NCBI GenBank assembly: GCA_036186865.1
Contig: AP025055.1
Location: 8,271,196-8,335,195 of the forward strand
Reading direction: 5' to 3'
From: Eustoma russellianum
Taxonomy: Eukaryota; Streptophyta; Magnoliopsida; Gentianales; Gentianaceae
DNA length: 64,000 nt
Positions within the stretch are counted from its first letter, which is position 1. Each line of letters begins with the position of its first letter. Both the position numbers and the translations under genes were made by a program. Positions 32,891-45,662 of this stretch are shown here, piece after piece. The notes below the pieces were generated by a model. It saw only the letters and a list, made by a program, of their open reading frames with translations, was not told where the DNA came from and did not search any database.

Positions 32891-33889
32891 ATGGCCCGAC
32901 CTCGAGGCAGACCTTCTAGGGCTCGACCAGATGCACAGGAGCTAGTCCCTCCTCAGCCACAAGGCCCTATTCCTCCTCCACTGGCTCAAGTCCTGCCGCC
33001 ACCACCACAGGATCAAAATCCTCCTGTTCAGAATAATCCACCTCCACCACCGCAGGCACCTATTCCTCCGGTGATTGCTAATGTTAATGCCTTTCAGGCC
33101 TTTTGCCAGGTGGTCACACAGATAGGTCAAGGCCTAATCCATCAGAATGCTCCACCCCAGCCACATGACCTAGTGAGAGATGCTCAATATTATTTCGAGA
33201 AGCTGAAAAGGGCTAATGTACCACCATTTGAGGGAAAGCCAGATCCGGACATAGCTGAGAATTGGTTAGATGAAGTCGAGAACTGTTTTGAGCTAATCAA
33301 AGCCCCTGATGAGATGAAAGGTCAAGCCGTTAGGCCCTTCCTGTTAAGTGAAGCGAATCAGTGGTGGAAGACTAACTTACACCCCTTGCCAAGACCAATT
33401 GCTTGGGAAAGATTCCTGCAAGAATTCTATAAGTTCTACATTCCTCCGTCGGTGAAGTTGCAGATTATGCCAATAAGTTCATTGCATTGGGAAGATTTCA
33501 GCCATCTACCATGAACAATGAAGAGACAAAAATGTTGAAATTTGAAAGAGGGTTGAACCCAAGGATTAGAACATGGTTGGTAAATGCAAATCCTACAAAT
33601 TTTGGAGCCCTTTTGGACGCTTATTATAAGATCGAGAGAGATATTATCCGTCAAGACGATGCGGGACAAAAAAAGGAAAGGCAAGTGACTGGAAATGAGA
33701 AGTTCAGGAAGGTAGGCAAGACAAATTTCAGAGGATCTGTTCGTGAAGGGAGATCACAGGGTCAGAATCAACGCCGCCAGCAGCAGCAAGCTAATCAGCA
33801 AAAGAATCAAGCTCCACCCCAGCAGCCAGCTATACCAGTGTGCCCTCAGTGTCAGAGGAGACATATGGGTGAGTGTCGATGGAAAACTT
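32891..33889 (+). pseudogene. Tekay gag, N-terminal part
   Basis: ATG at 32891 opens MARPRGRPSRARP, a basic start, then a Pro/Gln-rich stretch. The gag core (FEGKPDPDIAENWLDEVENC, then FLLSEANQWW) matches the gypsy Retrotrans_gag family. A one-base frameshift near 33455-33465 shifts reading into a second frame that continues KFIALGRFQPSTM to the start of the zinc-binding part (CPQCQRRHMGECRW). It is cut at 33889 by copia D; the zinc knuckle resumes at 46030. Confidence 0.88.
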
Positions 33890-36242
33890 TGTAGGATCTA
33901 CAAGGCACCACTAGAAGGGGGGTTGAATAGTGGGTGCGGAAAATGTGGTTTTTAAAATTGTTTTAAACCAAAAACCCAACTTCTGAAAACAGTTTCTGTT
34001 TTCAGGACCAGTTTTGAAACGTTTTGAAAACTAGGTTACAGGTCTTCAAAAATTCTGAAATTTGGAGATAATTTAGTCTCAGATGTTCTGAGTATCTCCT
34101 AAAAATTTTAGATTAAAATTCAACCTCTAACCACTTGAAAAATCGTTGGTGGTCAGATTGCGTAAATCTGCCAGAAACGGTAGTCTGATTTGAAAAATTA
34201 ATTCCTATTTGTCCATAACTCCAAATGCTCTGAAAATTAATTACTAACACGTTATTACTTTTATTTATTTGAGTTTAAACAGTTTTGAAAAATTCTTTTT
34301 GGAAGTTAGTCAAATACTTTCAAAGTCTCAACCTTTGCAAGCTTGAAAATCAGACTGCACTAGTCTCAGAACCTTAGACGTTCGAATATTTATCCTTGTC
34401 CAAAAGGGTTGAAACTTGCGCCAAATTAACCTTAAGACGTGTGTCTATGATTCTGGAAAGTTTTGTGATTTTCGAAATTCGTTTACTATTTTTACCAACG
34501 TGATTAAAAACGATAAATATTGCTGAAACTGAAAGTAAGTGCTGAAAGTAAATAACACCAGGAATTTTATACTGGTTCGGTTAAAAAAAGCTACTCTAGT
34601 ATTTGAGGACACCTTCCTCGGTTAGCACTAATCACAAAACACAAAATAGCACCTTACCACAGGGTTGATGGAGTTACACACCAACTCCAACCCTTTACAA
34701 ACCTTGTATGTGAATACAATGATCACGAACACCACCACCTTGCAAGTGCAAGATTGATGACACCTTGATCAATCTTTTACAACAATAAAGAGAGTATGTG
34801 GTGGTCTATATGAAGCCTATTCAAATGTATGAATATGAATACAATAGGCTTTTAGAGAGAAGAATGAAAGAAGTGTAGAGAGAAGAGGCTAGAAAACGTT
34901 TTTGATCCTTCAATTTGCAAGACTTGTTCTTGTCTTTTGTTTGCTCTCTTCTTTCTTTTTTATCACCATATGGCCGCCCACTATGATGCCCTTCTCCTTT
35001 TGAAAATTATCTTCTAAGTCCTTGGAAGAGTGTATTGTATCATTGTGGCATGTCCTTGCTTACTTGGCAACTCCTCATTGGATGATCATTAAGCTCTTGC
35101 TTACTTGGCACTCATTGATTGGATGGAAGTTGTCATCATTTAATGACTAGATAAATCTGAAATTAAACCTCAAAAATCATGTGCCAATTAGCCATAAACT
35201 TATTACCATAAATCACATAATCATCTCACATAATTAGCAAGACAACTTTCTCCAACTTGCCATGCAAAAATCGGCCAAAAATGTTATATGCCATGCCAAA
35301 AATGTTCCATGTGTCGTGTTCGTAGAAAACCGAATTTTCGACGTTTATCGATTACCTGATTTTTATCTAATTAAATTCCAACTTTTTGCACATGTTATAT
35401 ATATTATGTTACACATGATATACATAAATTAAACTTCAATATTCAGCACTTAGGCTGGTCTAAAATGGCGCCTAACCATGTGACAAAATTGAAATTGGAA
35501 TTTTCACAATTTGGCCTTAATTGAGGGTGATTTGTGTGTGCGAACATGGAATGATTTTATGGCTGCACATACCATGTAAGCCACGAAATTTGTTACTATT
35601 TTTGAAGTTTAGGGGCTGACCATCTATATATGGCAAGTACGTGACACGTTGATGAAGTTTTGGTATTCACCCGATACGACAATTTTCGGTTTAGAACCTT
35701 TTAACGTGTCGTAATAAATTTGTCATCACTATGACTTATATCGTATGATATAAGACCTGGATATACTCATAAATATGAGTAAGTATATTGGTGTGACGTT
35801 AACGTACGTACGTAAAATATATAACGTGTCGGTAGTACGTTAGGATATATGTGTGTGTGCCTTTTTCAAAAAAAATCTGAATATATAAATATATGTTGAA
35901 AATGGCGTGTGGAGAGGGAGTGGAAGACTTTCCTTTCTTCAACTTGTTGCCTTTATGCATTTTCCAAATATGGCTTCCTTAATGAACTACTTAGTTTATT
36001 TAACTAAGTACTTCACTTAATGAACTAGTTTAGTTCATTAATGATGGCACCTGAAAATACTTTAAACACAACAAATGTTTGCCATTTGATGTAAGCTTTA
36101 AAGCTTCATGGCTCGTTAGTACGATAGCATTATACATGAACTATATAAAGCAAGTTTTATGCAACAATGTGTCATGTCATGAAATATGTGATGCATTTCT
36201 TTAATACACGTTATTTAAATCATGCATTTTGAAATCACTCAA
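33890..36242 (-). repeat. Copia D 3' LTR
   Basis: Starts TGTAGGATC. Compared with A and E it lacks some hundreds of bases near 35280, around the ATGCTGAAA/TTTCAGCAT hairpins, and about 32 bp at its inner end, where the terminal CTCTACA and the main polypurine tract should be (break at 36242/36243). TATA-like sites are at 34565-34571 and 35624-35631 on the minus strand. Confidence 0.88.
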
Positions 36243-36279
36243 TTGATGATTTACAAAATAACCTACATTCATGATTTAA

Positions 36280-36410
36280 ATCTTATCGCTCCCCCTCCAA
36301 TTGTGCATAAATTGAAATTTTGAATTTCAAATTTCAAATTCGCTCCCCCTTGATTTATGCAATCAGTTTCTCTCCCCCTTAAATCATGCATTCTCTCCCC
36401 CTTTATTTTG
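36280..36410 (-). promoter_or_regulatory. Polypurine tract array of copia D
   Basis: Purine runs on the minus strand at about 36290-36299, 36342-36351, 36371-36381 and 36395-36404, each GGGGGAG-like, as in copia A. The tract directly at the LTR has been deleted. Confidence 0.6.
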
Positions 36411-36449
36411 GAATGTCAATCAAAAATGCATGTAAATATGGAAAGACAA

Positions 36450-36873
36450 TCAAATCAAATCAGTAGAAATCATGTCTAATTTAGAACGAAGATTTTCATA
36501 CGTGGCTTGATTTAATGCTTTAGTGAAGATGTCAGCTACTTGTGCCTCAGTACGTACGTGATCTATGACAATATCACCATTATTTACGTGATCACGAAGG
36601 AAGTGATAGCGTACTTCTATATGCTTGGCCTTAGAGTGTAGCACGGGGTTCTTAGATAGGTTGATTGCACTCATACTATCACAATATATATGAATTTTAT
36701 TTACGGTAATTCCAAAGTCAGAAAGTTGTTGTTTTATCCATAGTAATTGTGTGCAACAAAGACTAAGTGCCATGTACTTAGCTTCAGTAGTGGATAAAGC
36801 TACGCTTGCTTGCTTTTTGGAAAACCATGAAATAAGTGAGTTTCCTGTAAATTGGCAAATGCCACTCGTGCTT
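36450..36873 (-). pseudogene. Copia D RNase H remnant
   Basis: Closely matches copia A's RNase H (EYMALSLCC in A; KYMALSLCC here, IYCDSMSAINLSKNPVL, DIFTKALNQ). The upstream SWFSKKQA is intact, but a four-base loss then breaks the frame. The sequence ends abruptly near 36874, where it joins the middle of an LTR, a deletion junction. The tail after the C-terminus leads to the polypurine array. Confidence 0.85.
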
Positions 36874-36874
36874 C

Positions 36875-36972
36875 GGTACGTGACACATTGGCGAAGTTTC
36901 GGTGTTCGCCTGATACGATAATTTTTGGTTTAGAACCTTTTAACGTGTCGTAATAAATTTGTCATCACCACG
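36875..36972 (-). repeat. Copia D 5' LTR fragment 1
   Basis: Matches the LTR segment around TACGTGACAC to GTCATCACC (as at 35636-35730). It continues at 39543 behind the solo LTR and at 45679 behind the L1, ending at 46029 with CTCTACA. Confidence 0.85.
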
Positions 36973-38529
36973 TGTTGTACCCCGCCTAAATTAGTACGAC
37001 ATCTAGGGTTGGGGTGGAATAAGGCAATAGAACGATATCTCGAAAGGAAGGTATCTTCGACTTTACCCACGATTAAATTAAGATTAAAGGAAATTAGCAT
37101 ACTACCCAATGCGTAAAATATGAAGCAAGTGAGCTGTTGGAAGATAGCTCAGGGCGTTTCCTAAATCTCAATGATAAACGACTCAAGGATTAGGAAGAGA
37201 CATCCTAATCATTGGACACTTACACTTGGGAAGAAAAGGACCCCTCCCTACCGCCTGCTTATTCTTGAGGAAAGCCAAAGGAGAATTTGTTATTTAAAAC
37301 ATAGCTCTTATGGGGTTAAGCAATTTCAAATTTAATGGGAAGTAGGTCTATGTGACACATTCATATACATAGGGTAGGGGCATACATATATATGTATACA
37401 TATACGTTACATGATGGGCTATGATATGATAAGTGGTTTAACAGATTATGGTCCGGGGAATATACCCAAGGGGCAGCCAATAAAGGTACACAAACACGTG
37501 TACATATATATATATATAGGTATGTATATATAAATATATTAAGAAAGGAAAATGGGAGCACGGGTAAGATGTAATTGAGTTACATGCACACACATGAGTA
37601 ACCAGGAAATAGACCTTAGGAATATGCAATTGGGCTAATTTTTGGCAGGATACTAGCTCTAGGTGTTTACTAAGCTCGAGAGCTGGAATTTCTGAAAAAG
37701 GATTTACGGTGTGGTCACACTAAAATTTGTAGTAAAATCGGTCAATCCAGAAATCAGCATGTAACGGTTTTAGGAAAAAGAATAAATGATACCTCTAACG
37801 ATATTATAAATCCGCGAAATTTATTTACCAACTACTTAAGACATATGTGAACCTTTCTATGTAAGCCACTTATTTTATATTGACTAATTGAAGGGTAAAC
37901 ACCATAAATAATTGGGCGTCACTAATCTGAGATTTTGGGCAGAATTCAGGAACTTATTATAAGGCCTTGTTCGAATGAACTTAGGCTAGTTATATGACTT
38001 GGGCTCACAATCACCAATTAATGGAACGTTTATAATAGTTTTCCCAAAGCTGGCCCAAATTAAAAGAGGTTTAATGGGCTTACACGAAAGACGAAAGAGA
38101 AAGGGGCGTTGTATCGCCAAAATTCAGCAGCCTTATTTCGTAACTAATCAACTAAGTGTCTTACGCATTTTGTATCGTCACAATAATTCTATTATGAATA
38201 TAAATGACATTTTATGCATATGTATGACAATCACTCATGATGGTGGGCCTAACCATAAGGGAGTAAGGCCGTGTATAAGGATTGATAAGGCTGAAATTTT
38301 TTTCAGCATAAAGAATGAGTTGTACGAACGTGTATATGTAACGCATTATATCATGGTTTGCATATTACATGTCTTGCATTGCATCATCGTCATTTACATG
38401 ATTTATGGAATTGATTTTTATGCGAGAGAAAGATGAAAAGCGTTTTTTAAGAAAGGATTCTGTTTTAAAAAGAACGCTTCCCACCGGTACCGTGTGTGTA
38501 TGTTTCCTAGCCAGTAAGGACCCGCCCAG

Positions 38530-38710
38530 ATCCGGGGTTAATTGATATGATGATATTGACCGTTCAGGCCCGGAGAGAATAGACCTAATATGGACCATTC
38601 GGGCCTGGAGAGAATAGACCTGATAAGTGATGACCTTACCGTTCCGAATCTGGGAATAATAGATTCGAAGGGGAGACGTGACCGCCTCAGATCCGGAAAG
38701 ATAGATCTGA
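38530..38710 (+). repeat. CCGG-centred tandem repeat, solo LTR 3
   Basis: GGCCCGGAGAGAATAGACCT at 38567 and a diverged unit at about 38602, bounded by AGATCCGG units. A shorter version of the array in solo LTR 1. Confidence 0.7.
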
Positions 38711-39113
38711 ACACTCTATTGTTTTATTAACGATGATGTTTTGAAAGATGCACGAAGGATCATATTCTCATTTTTGTCATGATGCATCACACATACATAT
38801 GTATGCATGTCACATTTATTGAGTCATCGTGCAGTGACACATGATACTTAGACTAAGTTGTTATAACTTGGTAGTTCCTAACTATGACCTTATTTAGTAA
38901 CGATCCTTGATATGTTACGAATTTATGCAAGTTGCGGTCTTTTATTATTATGTTCTTTATTAAGTAACGATCTTGTGTAAGTTATGATCTTGACGCATTA
39001 AGTGTTGATCACTAGCGGGTATTGGATGGATGACAGGTATGTTTCTAAACTGAAATTTTTGGGGTTCGGTTCTTGTATGTACTTTCCATTTAATCCTCGA
39101 TTATTATAGTATA

Positions 39114-39215
39114 CTTGCTGGTGACTTTGTCAATCACCCCCTATTTTTCCTCCTAGAAGCTGCAGGGAACAAGGTAGAATGGATTGAGGATGAACCTAGG
39201 GTCCCCTACCCGTGA
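39114..39215 (+). CDS. Conserved LTR coding segment, solo LTR 3
   Basis: Open frame ending VEWIEDEPRVPYP with stop TGA at 39213-39215. Against solo LTR 1, seven of the last 13 codons differ synonymously and one differs in residue. A CAG-GTATG (39037) and TCCTAG (39156) enclose a 120-nt intron-like interval. There is no shared ATG; the frame is open upstream to a TGA near 39050. Function unknown. Confidence 0.4.
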   Translation, partial: LAGDFVNHPLFFLLEAAGNKVEWIEDEPRVPYP

Positions 39216-39542
39216 GGACAGCGAAGGATGGATGGATTAGGAGACATGACTTGCCAGTTGTACTGATGACTGATTATGTAATTGTGATGGGAAACATCTA
39301 CTTTTGAGAATTTCGGTACATTTGATTTGGGTTGTAAAACTATGAATGATTTCATAGACGTTTTTAATTTGAGGTTTTAATTCTGCCACGGTTTCGCTTA
39401 CATGATGACGCGTAAGCACGGAAATCCATGCATTTTATCATGGATTACGATACGTTATGGATCGACGACTGGTACTCTCCTTAGTGAAGTACGGCAGGTG
39501 CACCGATTCCGGCTAGGCTGGGATGCAGGGCGCTACACCATG

Positions 39543-39725
39543 ACTTATATCATATGATATAAGACCTGAATATACGCATAAATATGAGTTTAAGTATAGT
39601 GGTGTGACGTTGACATACGTACGTAAAATATATAACGTGTCGGTAGTACGTTAGAATATATGTGTATGTGCCTTTTTCAAAAAAAATCTTAATATATATA
39701 TATATATATATGTTGAAAATGGCGT
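39543..39725 (-). repeat. Copia D 5' LTR fragment 2
   Basis: Continues the LTR from the palindrome CTTATATCAT/ATGATATAAG to ATGTTGAAAATGGCGT, the target of the L1. It includes a TA run at 39690-39710. Confidence 0.85.
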
Positions 39726-39923
39726 ATATATAAAGATAAAAAGATGAATAGCAGCGGCTCCGGCGATTTCGTTTGCGGCAGCTCACCATGACGAAAGATC
39801 CTGCCTTTCATCTCAATTCTCTGCCAAAATTGATCAGTTATCATCTGCATTGCCTGTTTCACTTGAATCCACGTCTCTGTTCAAAAATATTCATATCTAA
39901 CGCTTTTTTGGATTAATTCGATA

Positions 39924-40872
39924 ATGTCGGATCCCCCTACACTTACGAAAACCTTTGCGGCGGCTGTGGCTCCCACTGCACTGGAGCCTGCTGCATCAAT
40001 CCGCTCAATATCGCGTTATAAAGGTATGCCTTCTATTTCATTCACAAAAGATGAGGTTGATCGATATTCATTGCCATACAAATATACGTTGGTTGGTTCC
40101 TTTTGGCATGGAAGACCAAATATGAAGCAATTATCTGCTTGCATGGAACAGATTGGATTTAAAACGACTCCTAAGTTAGGATTGCTTGATGATCAGCATA
40201 TTATTCTTACTTTTCAACAACCGGAAGATTACCATAGATGCTTTTTACATCGGTCATGGTCGGTTAACGGCTATATCATGAGGGTGACAAAGTGGACACC
40301 AGATTTCGATCCCAAGATTGATAAACCCATTGTTCCAATTTGGGTTTCCATCTGCAGCATTCCCCTATATTTACAAAACAAATCAGCCCTGTGGGATATT
40401 GCTCATATGATTGGACTGCCATTGAAAATGGATTCTGCAACATCTAATGGATTGAGGCCGTCGGTGGTCCAGCTATGCATTGAAGTAGACATTTCTAAAC
40501 CACTACCCACATGCCTTCATATTCAAGGGGGAGATCAGGAAATACATCCAACAGTAGAATATGAGAATGTCCCTCTATTCTGCACTACTTGCCGCATATT
40601 GGGACATGAGGCCAAAAATTGCAAACAACAAGTCAATGAGGGTCAAGGAATGTAGCAGGAACTAGTACTCAACCCTATCAAACCAAAGGAAAAGGCTAAA
40701 CGATGGACACCAAAGAAAAGTAATCCCATAGAATTTGTGATGGTGGAAGAGGAGGAAGATGAAGGCACCCTACTAGATGATAAACTCAATGATGAGCGGC
40801 CACATGTAGTCACAGATATTTTGGATGACAATGCTATAATACAATCAATCTCTAGAAAAGCAAGATTTGTCT
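39924..40872 (+). pseudogene. L1 ORF1, N-terminal part (DUF4283, zinc knuckle)
   Basis: ATG at 39924, behind a 198-bp 5' leader. DUF4283 RNA-binding region about residues 45-150 (YKYTLVGSFWHGRP, HRSWSVNGYIM, PIWVSICSIPLYL) and a CCHC knuckle CTTCRILGHEAKNC near residues 220-233. A TAG at 40653-40655 interrupts it; the same frame is open for another 70 codons to 40872. The protein coats L1 RNA. Confidence 0.88.
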
Positions 40873-41238
40873 AAAACAGGAGTATCATTGGTCCAAGTTA
40901 TGGAGGAAAACGATGGTGTATTAGATGCCACAAGATCAGATTCAGAATTATTAATACAGGATCCACCTGAGCCTCCTACCATGAATCAACCACAAACTAT
41001 GCTTCCAGCAGTTTCCTCACTAGATAATCAGCGGCAGCAAGATATCATCCATGAAGAACAAGAGGTAGCAGTAGAGGGATCCTTTGATAAATCCACAGCA
41101 CAACTGTTGCAAGAACTAGAGGAACCTAATCCAATAACCAGAAGACGTCGTACAAAACAAGAAATGGTTGCCACATACACACAAGCTTCTGAAAGGCTAA
41201 CCCGCTCCTCACACTTCACCTCCTCTTCATCTCAATGA
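40867..41238 (+). pseudogene. L1 ORF1, C-terminal acidic part
   Basis: Continues ORF1 after a frameshift near 40850. It is Glu/Asp/Gln/Ser-rich with a basic RRRR at about residue 91, typical of the poorly conserved ORF1 tail. Its TGA stop (41236-41238) overlaps the ATG of ORF2 as ATGA. Confidence 0.75.
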
Positions 41239-41910
41239 ATTGTCTTGTTTGGAATGTCCGGGGAATTGCGACCTCAATGGTTCGCATTCGTAAACTAGTA
41301 AAAACTCACAAACTACATTTATTGGTCATCATTGAACCAAAGAGAGATGCTGTACACTTGACTCAACTGCAACGCCGACTGAAGTTTTCACATGCAGAAT
41401 CAGTTTGTCGGGGGAAAATATGGATATTTTGGACAAGCCAATTTCTAAAACTACTTTCTATAGTATATGAAGAACAATGCTCTCATTTCGAATTTTAGTT
41501 AGTTGGCACAGACATTACATTCTGGTACACTCCAGTATATGGGCTACATACTGTGACGAAGCGCGTCGATTGTGGATTTCCTTGCAACACCATCATGATA
41601 CTTATTCAGATCCATGGTTAATCGGAGGGGACTTCAACACATTTTTATCAGTCATATAACATGATGGGTTATCTTCCCCTTCGATATCCTCATTGGAGGA
41701 TTTTAGCGACTGTGTTTCCTATTGTCAGTTAATAGACTTGCCCTATGAGGGATCCATGTATACTTAGACAAGTGGCCGTGGGTTGGGAATTGTACGACGA
41801 AGATTGGATCGCATGTTATGCTCAGAATCATATAACGCTTTATTTCCAAATCTACGAGTGAAGCATCTTTCGAGATTAACATCTGATCATGCTCCGTTAC
41901 TCCTCCGTTC
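41235..41910 (+). pseudogene. L1 ORF2 endonuclease domain
   Basis: ATG at 41235, then NCLVWNVRGIA and IIEPK (catalytic Asn and Glu region of the apurinic-type endonuclease). IGGDFNTF (about 41623-41646) and LTSDHAPLL (about 41877-41904) are kept although the frame is broken by stops at 41496, 41657 and 41767 and by frameshifts. It nicks the DNA target for insertion. Confidence 0.85.
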
Positions 41911-41956
41911 TACATAGTCATCATTCAGTGGGCCTAAATCCTTCCGTTTTCAGAAC

Positions 41957-43425
41957 ATGTGGGTAGAATATCAAGAGTTTCATAATTTTGTCAAATTGTC
42001 ATGGAAGTCATACCCCACAATAGGAGGCATGCGGGGATTATACAACAAACCGCAGCAGCTGAAAAACGATCTTAAAGCATGGAATAAAAATGTTTTTGGT
42101 AATATCTTTGATCAAGTATCACATCTGGAGCAGGAACTAACTCGGTGTCAAACCACTTTTGACACAAGGCCCTCACCAGAAACCCGCATGCAATACATGA
42201 AGTTCAGGCGAAATACAAGATAGCGGAACGCAAGCAACTACTATATTGGGCTCAAAAAGCTAGACAGAAATGGATAGCAGAAGGAGATGCCAATACGTCG
42301 TTTTTCCATAATATTGTGAAAGACAGGCATTCGCGCCAGACAATTAACCAAATACGTAATGAGGAAGGTCTTGTCATTGACACACAGAGCGATATACAAC
42401 AGGCAGCAGTAGATTATTACAAACAATTGTTTACGGCTGAGCCAATTTCTGAAGATGCTTCTATTCTAGATCATATACCTCAGCTCATATCTTCAGTGGA
42501 TAATCAACTGCTCACGGCTCTACCATCACAATCTGAGGTGAAAGAAGCAGTTTGGTCACTTGATCCAAAAAGTGCACCTGGTCCAGATGGATATAATGGA
42601 TATTTCTTCCGCAGCAGCTGGGATATAGTCCGAAATGATGTACACAAAGCAATGCAGGAATTCTTTCTGGGCATTCCTATTCCAAAGGCAATGGGTAGTA
42701 CTTTAATAATATTGCTACCAAAGACCAATTCTCCGTGGACATTTTCTGATTATCGGCCTATCAGTCTAGCAAACTTCGTATCCAAATTGGCAACTCGTAT
42801 TATTGCAACACGAATACAACCTCTAGTCAAGAAGCTTATCACAGTTGAGCAGGCAGGGTTTGTGAAGGGCAGAGATATCTCAGATCAGATTCTTTTGGCT
42901 CGCGAAATGGTACATTTGCTGCACATGAAATCTAGAGGCTCCAATATTATCATAAAGCTTGACATGATGAAAGAGTTTGATAGGGTCAATTGGACTTTTC
43001 TCTCCAAACTGCTAGCAAAATTTGGCTTTGCCGAAAGATTTATCCAACTTATCTTCAATCACCTAAAAGGTACATACATTTCGATATTGGTCAATGGAAT
43101 ACCTTCAGAATTTTTCCAACCATCAAGGGGTGTCAAGCAAGGAGACCCTTTATCACCCATACTATTCATCCTAGCATCCGAGGCATTTTCAAGGGGCATT
43201 AATCATATAGTTAAGCAAGGGATCATCATACCATTTACAGTAGGACGACCTAAAACAGTTACCCATCTAGCTTTCGCTGATGATCTATTGGTGTTTATCA
43301 ATGGCGGACTGCGACATCTAAGGAAGTTCAGAAAATTCTTTGAACTATATCAGGCAACATCGGGCCAAGCAGCAAACTATCAGAAAAGTCATTTTGTCCC
43401 GCCAACCTATCTTTCTAACATTTAG
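41957..43425 (+). pseudogene. L1 ORF2 reverse transcriptase
   Basis: A linker (41957-42223) leads to the RT, with a long open part 42316-43425. Blocks in order are SAPGPDGYNGYFF, DYRPISLANF, AGFVKGRDISDQIL, IIKLDMMKEFDRVNW (catalytic Asp kept), GVKQGDPLSPILF and HLAFADDLLVF with the FADD box. The protein is intact over most of 369 codons; the ends are cut by a frameshift near 42230 and a stop at 43423. Confidence 0.92.
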
Positions 43426-43434
43426 ATTAATCGG

Positions 43435-44965
43435 ATGGAACAGGTATTACACATGACAGCAGTTACTATGCCAATAAAATACTTAGGGGTCCAGTTGCAT
43501 CGAGGTAAAGAAAGAGCAGCACACTTTACGAATCTACTCTCCATAATTCAAACAAAACTCTCGATGTGGCAGAACAAGTTCCTTACTCAAGCCGGCAGAT
43601 TAATTTTAATCAAACATGTTCTTGCTGCAATACCATTACACCTACTATCAGCATGCCAACTACCACAGAGTATCATCCGTACAATAACGAGATTGATGGT
43701 CAAATTTTTTTTGGGGAGCACGGACACAAGGACTTGTCACTCATGGATTTCGGGGGATCAACTGTTCGGACCAACATCTGAGGGTGGTCTAGGATTGAGA
43801 AAACTAGAAGATTTACAAAAAGCTTACTCATGCAGAATATGGTGGAGATATCAGGAGAACAACTCCCTATGGAGTAAATTTCTACACGCAAGATATGCCA
43901 ACCGCAATTCTTTTGACATACGTATCACAGATTCCCCAGTCTGGAAACGTATATGTCGAATACATACATTCTGCCTTAATAATCTGGACTTAGATCAATA
44001 CACCATTAGAACAGCTTATGATCAGATCCGTGTAGTGAGAAACTCTCGTATATCATACAGATTCATTTGGCATAAACACATTCCCCCCCCACATCCGCGT
44101 GTTTCTGTGGCGTCTGTATCGAAATGCAACTCCTCTTCCAGAAAATTTGCAGAAGTTTGTCAATATTCATCCTACTCAATGTCCTTTCTATCTCAAGTCG
44201 CAAATCACAGTAGATCATATATTCTTGGATTGCTCCGACATCACCGGAATCTGGAAAATGTATTCTGCTCATTTGGATGGTCCTTCAAGCAATGCCAGAA
44301 CTCTGCAGCAACATTTAATTCAATGGTGGATGTCAACCAAAGGAAAAACACTTAAAGGCATTCTCAGAATTGTTGCCCCATCCATCATTGTATGGGAGAT
44401 ATGGAAAGCTTACACATCCATAACTTATGGTGATGAACGTTGGAGAAAGGAAACAATACTTGAAAATATTCGACGATCCTTATATGATTGGTCATCTGCG
44501 CAAAGAGGAAAGAAGTTTGCAATCTCAGACCATGCCTTAATTGATCTTGGGTTATCTCCAAAGCTCCGTCCACCTAGATGCATCATCATCAGATGGATCC
44601 ATCCTCCACCGGGTAGATTGAAGTTGAACACAGATGCGGCCCATGGGAGATTTTATGCATCTGCTGGAGCAATCTTGCGTGACAGCACTGGTACATTCAT
44701 AGGGGCAATTTCGTTTCATTTACCGTTATCTACACCAGCCACAGCAGAATATCAAGCAGCATATATTGGGTACTTATGCATCGCAACACAGTGGGAATCC
44801 ATTGATGTGGAAGTTGATGCATATGGAGTAGTTTTAGCAGCACAAAATAATATGGATGTTCATGCGACCATATTCCGCGAACTGCTGTTGTCAACATCAA
44901 CTGATTTAACACACATTCCACGTGAGGCAAATCATCCAGCGCATTTTTTAGCTCAATATGGCTAA
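43435..44965 (+). pseudogene. L1 ORF2 C-terminus: zinc-binding RVT region and RNase H
   Basis: Begins KYLGVQLHRGK (43478 on), then GPTSEGGLGLRKL. A frameshift near 44090-44100 moves reading to a second frame with FLWRLYRNATPLPENL and CPFYLKSQITVDHIFLDC, the zinc-binding zf-RVT type. The last 130 residues are an RNase H (LKLNTDAAHG, with AEYQAAY and HIPREANHPAHF), a domain found in many plant L1s. The stop TAA is at 44963-44965. Confidence 0.85.
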
Positions 44966-45662
44966 TTTCACCAAAAGTTTACTGTTTTTCCCACGGTAGT
45001 GGCGCTACCATCAATGGTTCGGGCATGTTATCAAACGGGGAACACACCACATCTTAGACATGATCTCGGCTAAAGTTCCAAATTGTTGCCCATATGATAT
45101 GGGCAACATGGGTAAGACTCACATTCAGCATTATGCTACCTGTTTGTATCACTCCACATCTAGCAGTTAGACATTTCCCGTTACCCATATCATCAGATAT
45201 GGGTAACATGGGTAATGTGCTACTCTTTACCATATACTACAACTCAAGTGCCCCTGCTTATCCCACAATTCATCATTTTGCTGTATTCACTAACTCATCT
45301 TATGTTCTATGCATGACATCATGGACGCAACAACACTTGAGGAGACATTTCTTCTGGAAGATCCATCCGACATTGCGCAACACTCAACTGCGGCGTGCCA
45401 CAAACATCAAGCGAATTTTCACATCATATTCATATATTCAACCCTTTCATATAAATATGTACGCTTTTTCCTTCGCCAAGGTTTTATCCACAAGGGTGGT
45501 TTTACTTGGCAAGGTTTTAATGCGGCATATCATATATGATTGGAGATTAGATATTATATGCTCGTTGTACTATTATTATTCGTTTATTGATATCTTTTGT
45601 AATATGGTTTTCCTCCGCCATAAGTGAGGCCTAATAAAATATCTCTTTTACTGTTAAAAAAA
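44966..45662 (+). other. L1 3' untranslated region and short A tail
   Basis: About 690 bp without a convincing gene. ATATGGG-AACATGGGTAA occurs twice, near 45097-45115 and 45197-45214. The tail is CTGTTAAAAAAAA immediately before the target duplication. An AATAAA lies at about 45633. Confidence 0.75.

Larger units (their letters stand above)
36968..39542 (+). mobile_element. Gypsy (Tekay-like) solo LTR 3 in copia D
   Basis: LTR 36973-39537 (2565 bp), from TGTTGTACCCCG to GGGCGCTACA. Flanks CCACG (36968-36972) and CCATG (39538-39542) are a 5-bp duplication with one transition. From about 37600 it resembles the right part of solo LTR 1, but it lacks the spaced GGTAAG modules; its left part is different. 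It contains a short tandem repeat, the conserved coding segment and the terminal hairpins. Confidence 0.9.

Noticed and set aside
37361..37629. Antisense Tyr/Ile-rich frames
   Set aside because: Generated by TATA-rich low-complexity DNA in solo LTR 3.
45094..45627. 177-codon frame in the L1 3' region
   Set aside because: No known domain; located behind the ORF2 stop in the untranslated region and without support from a relative.
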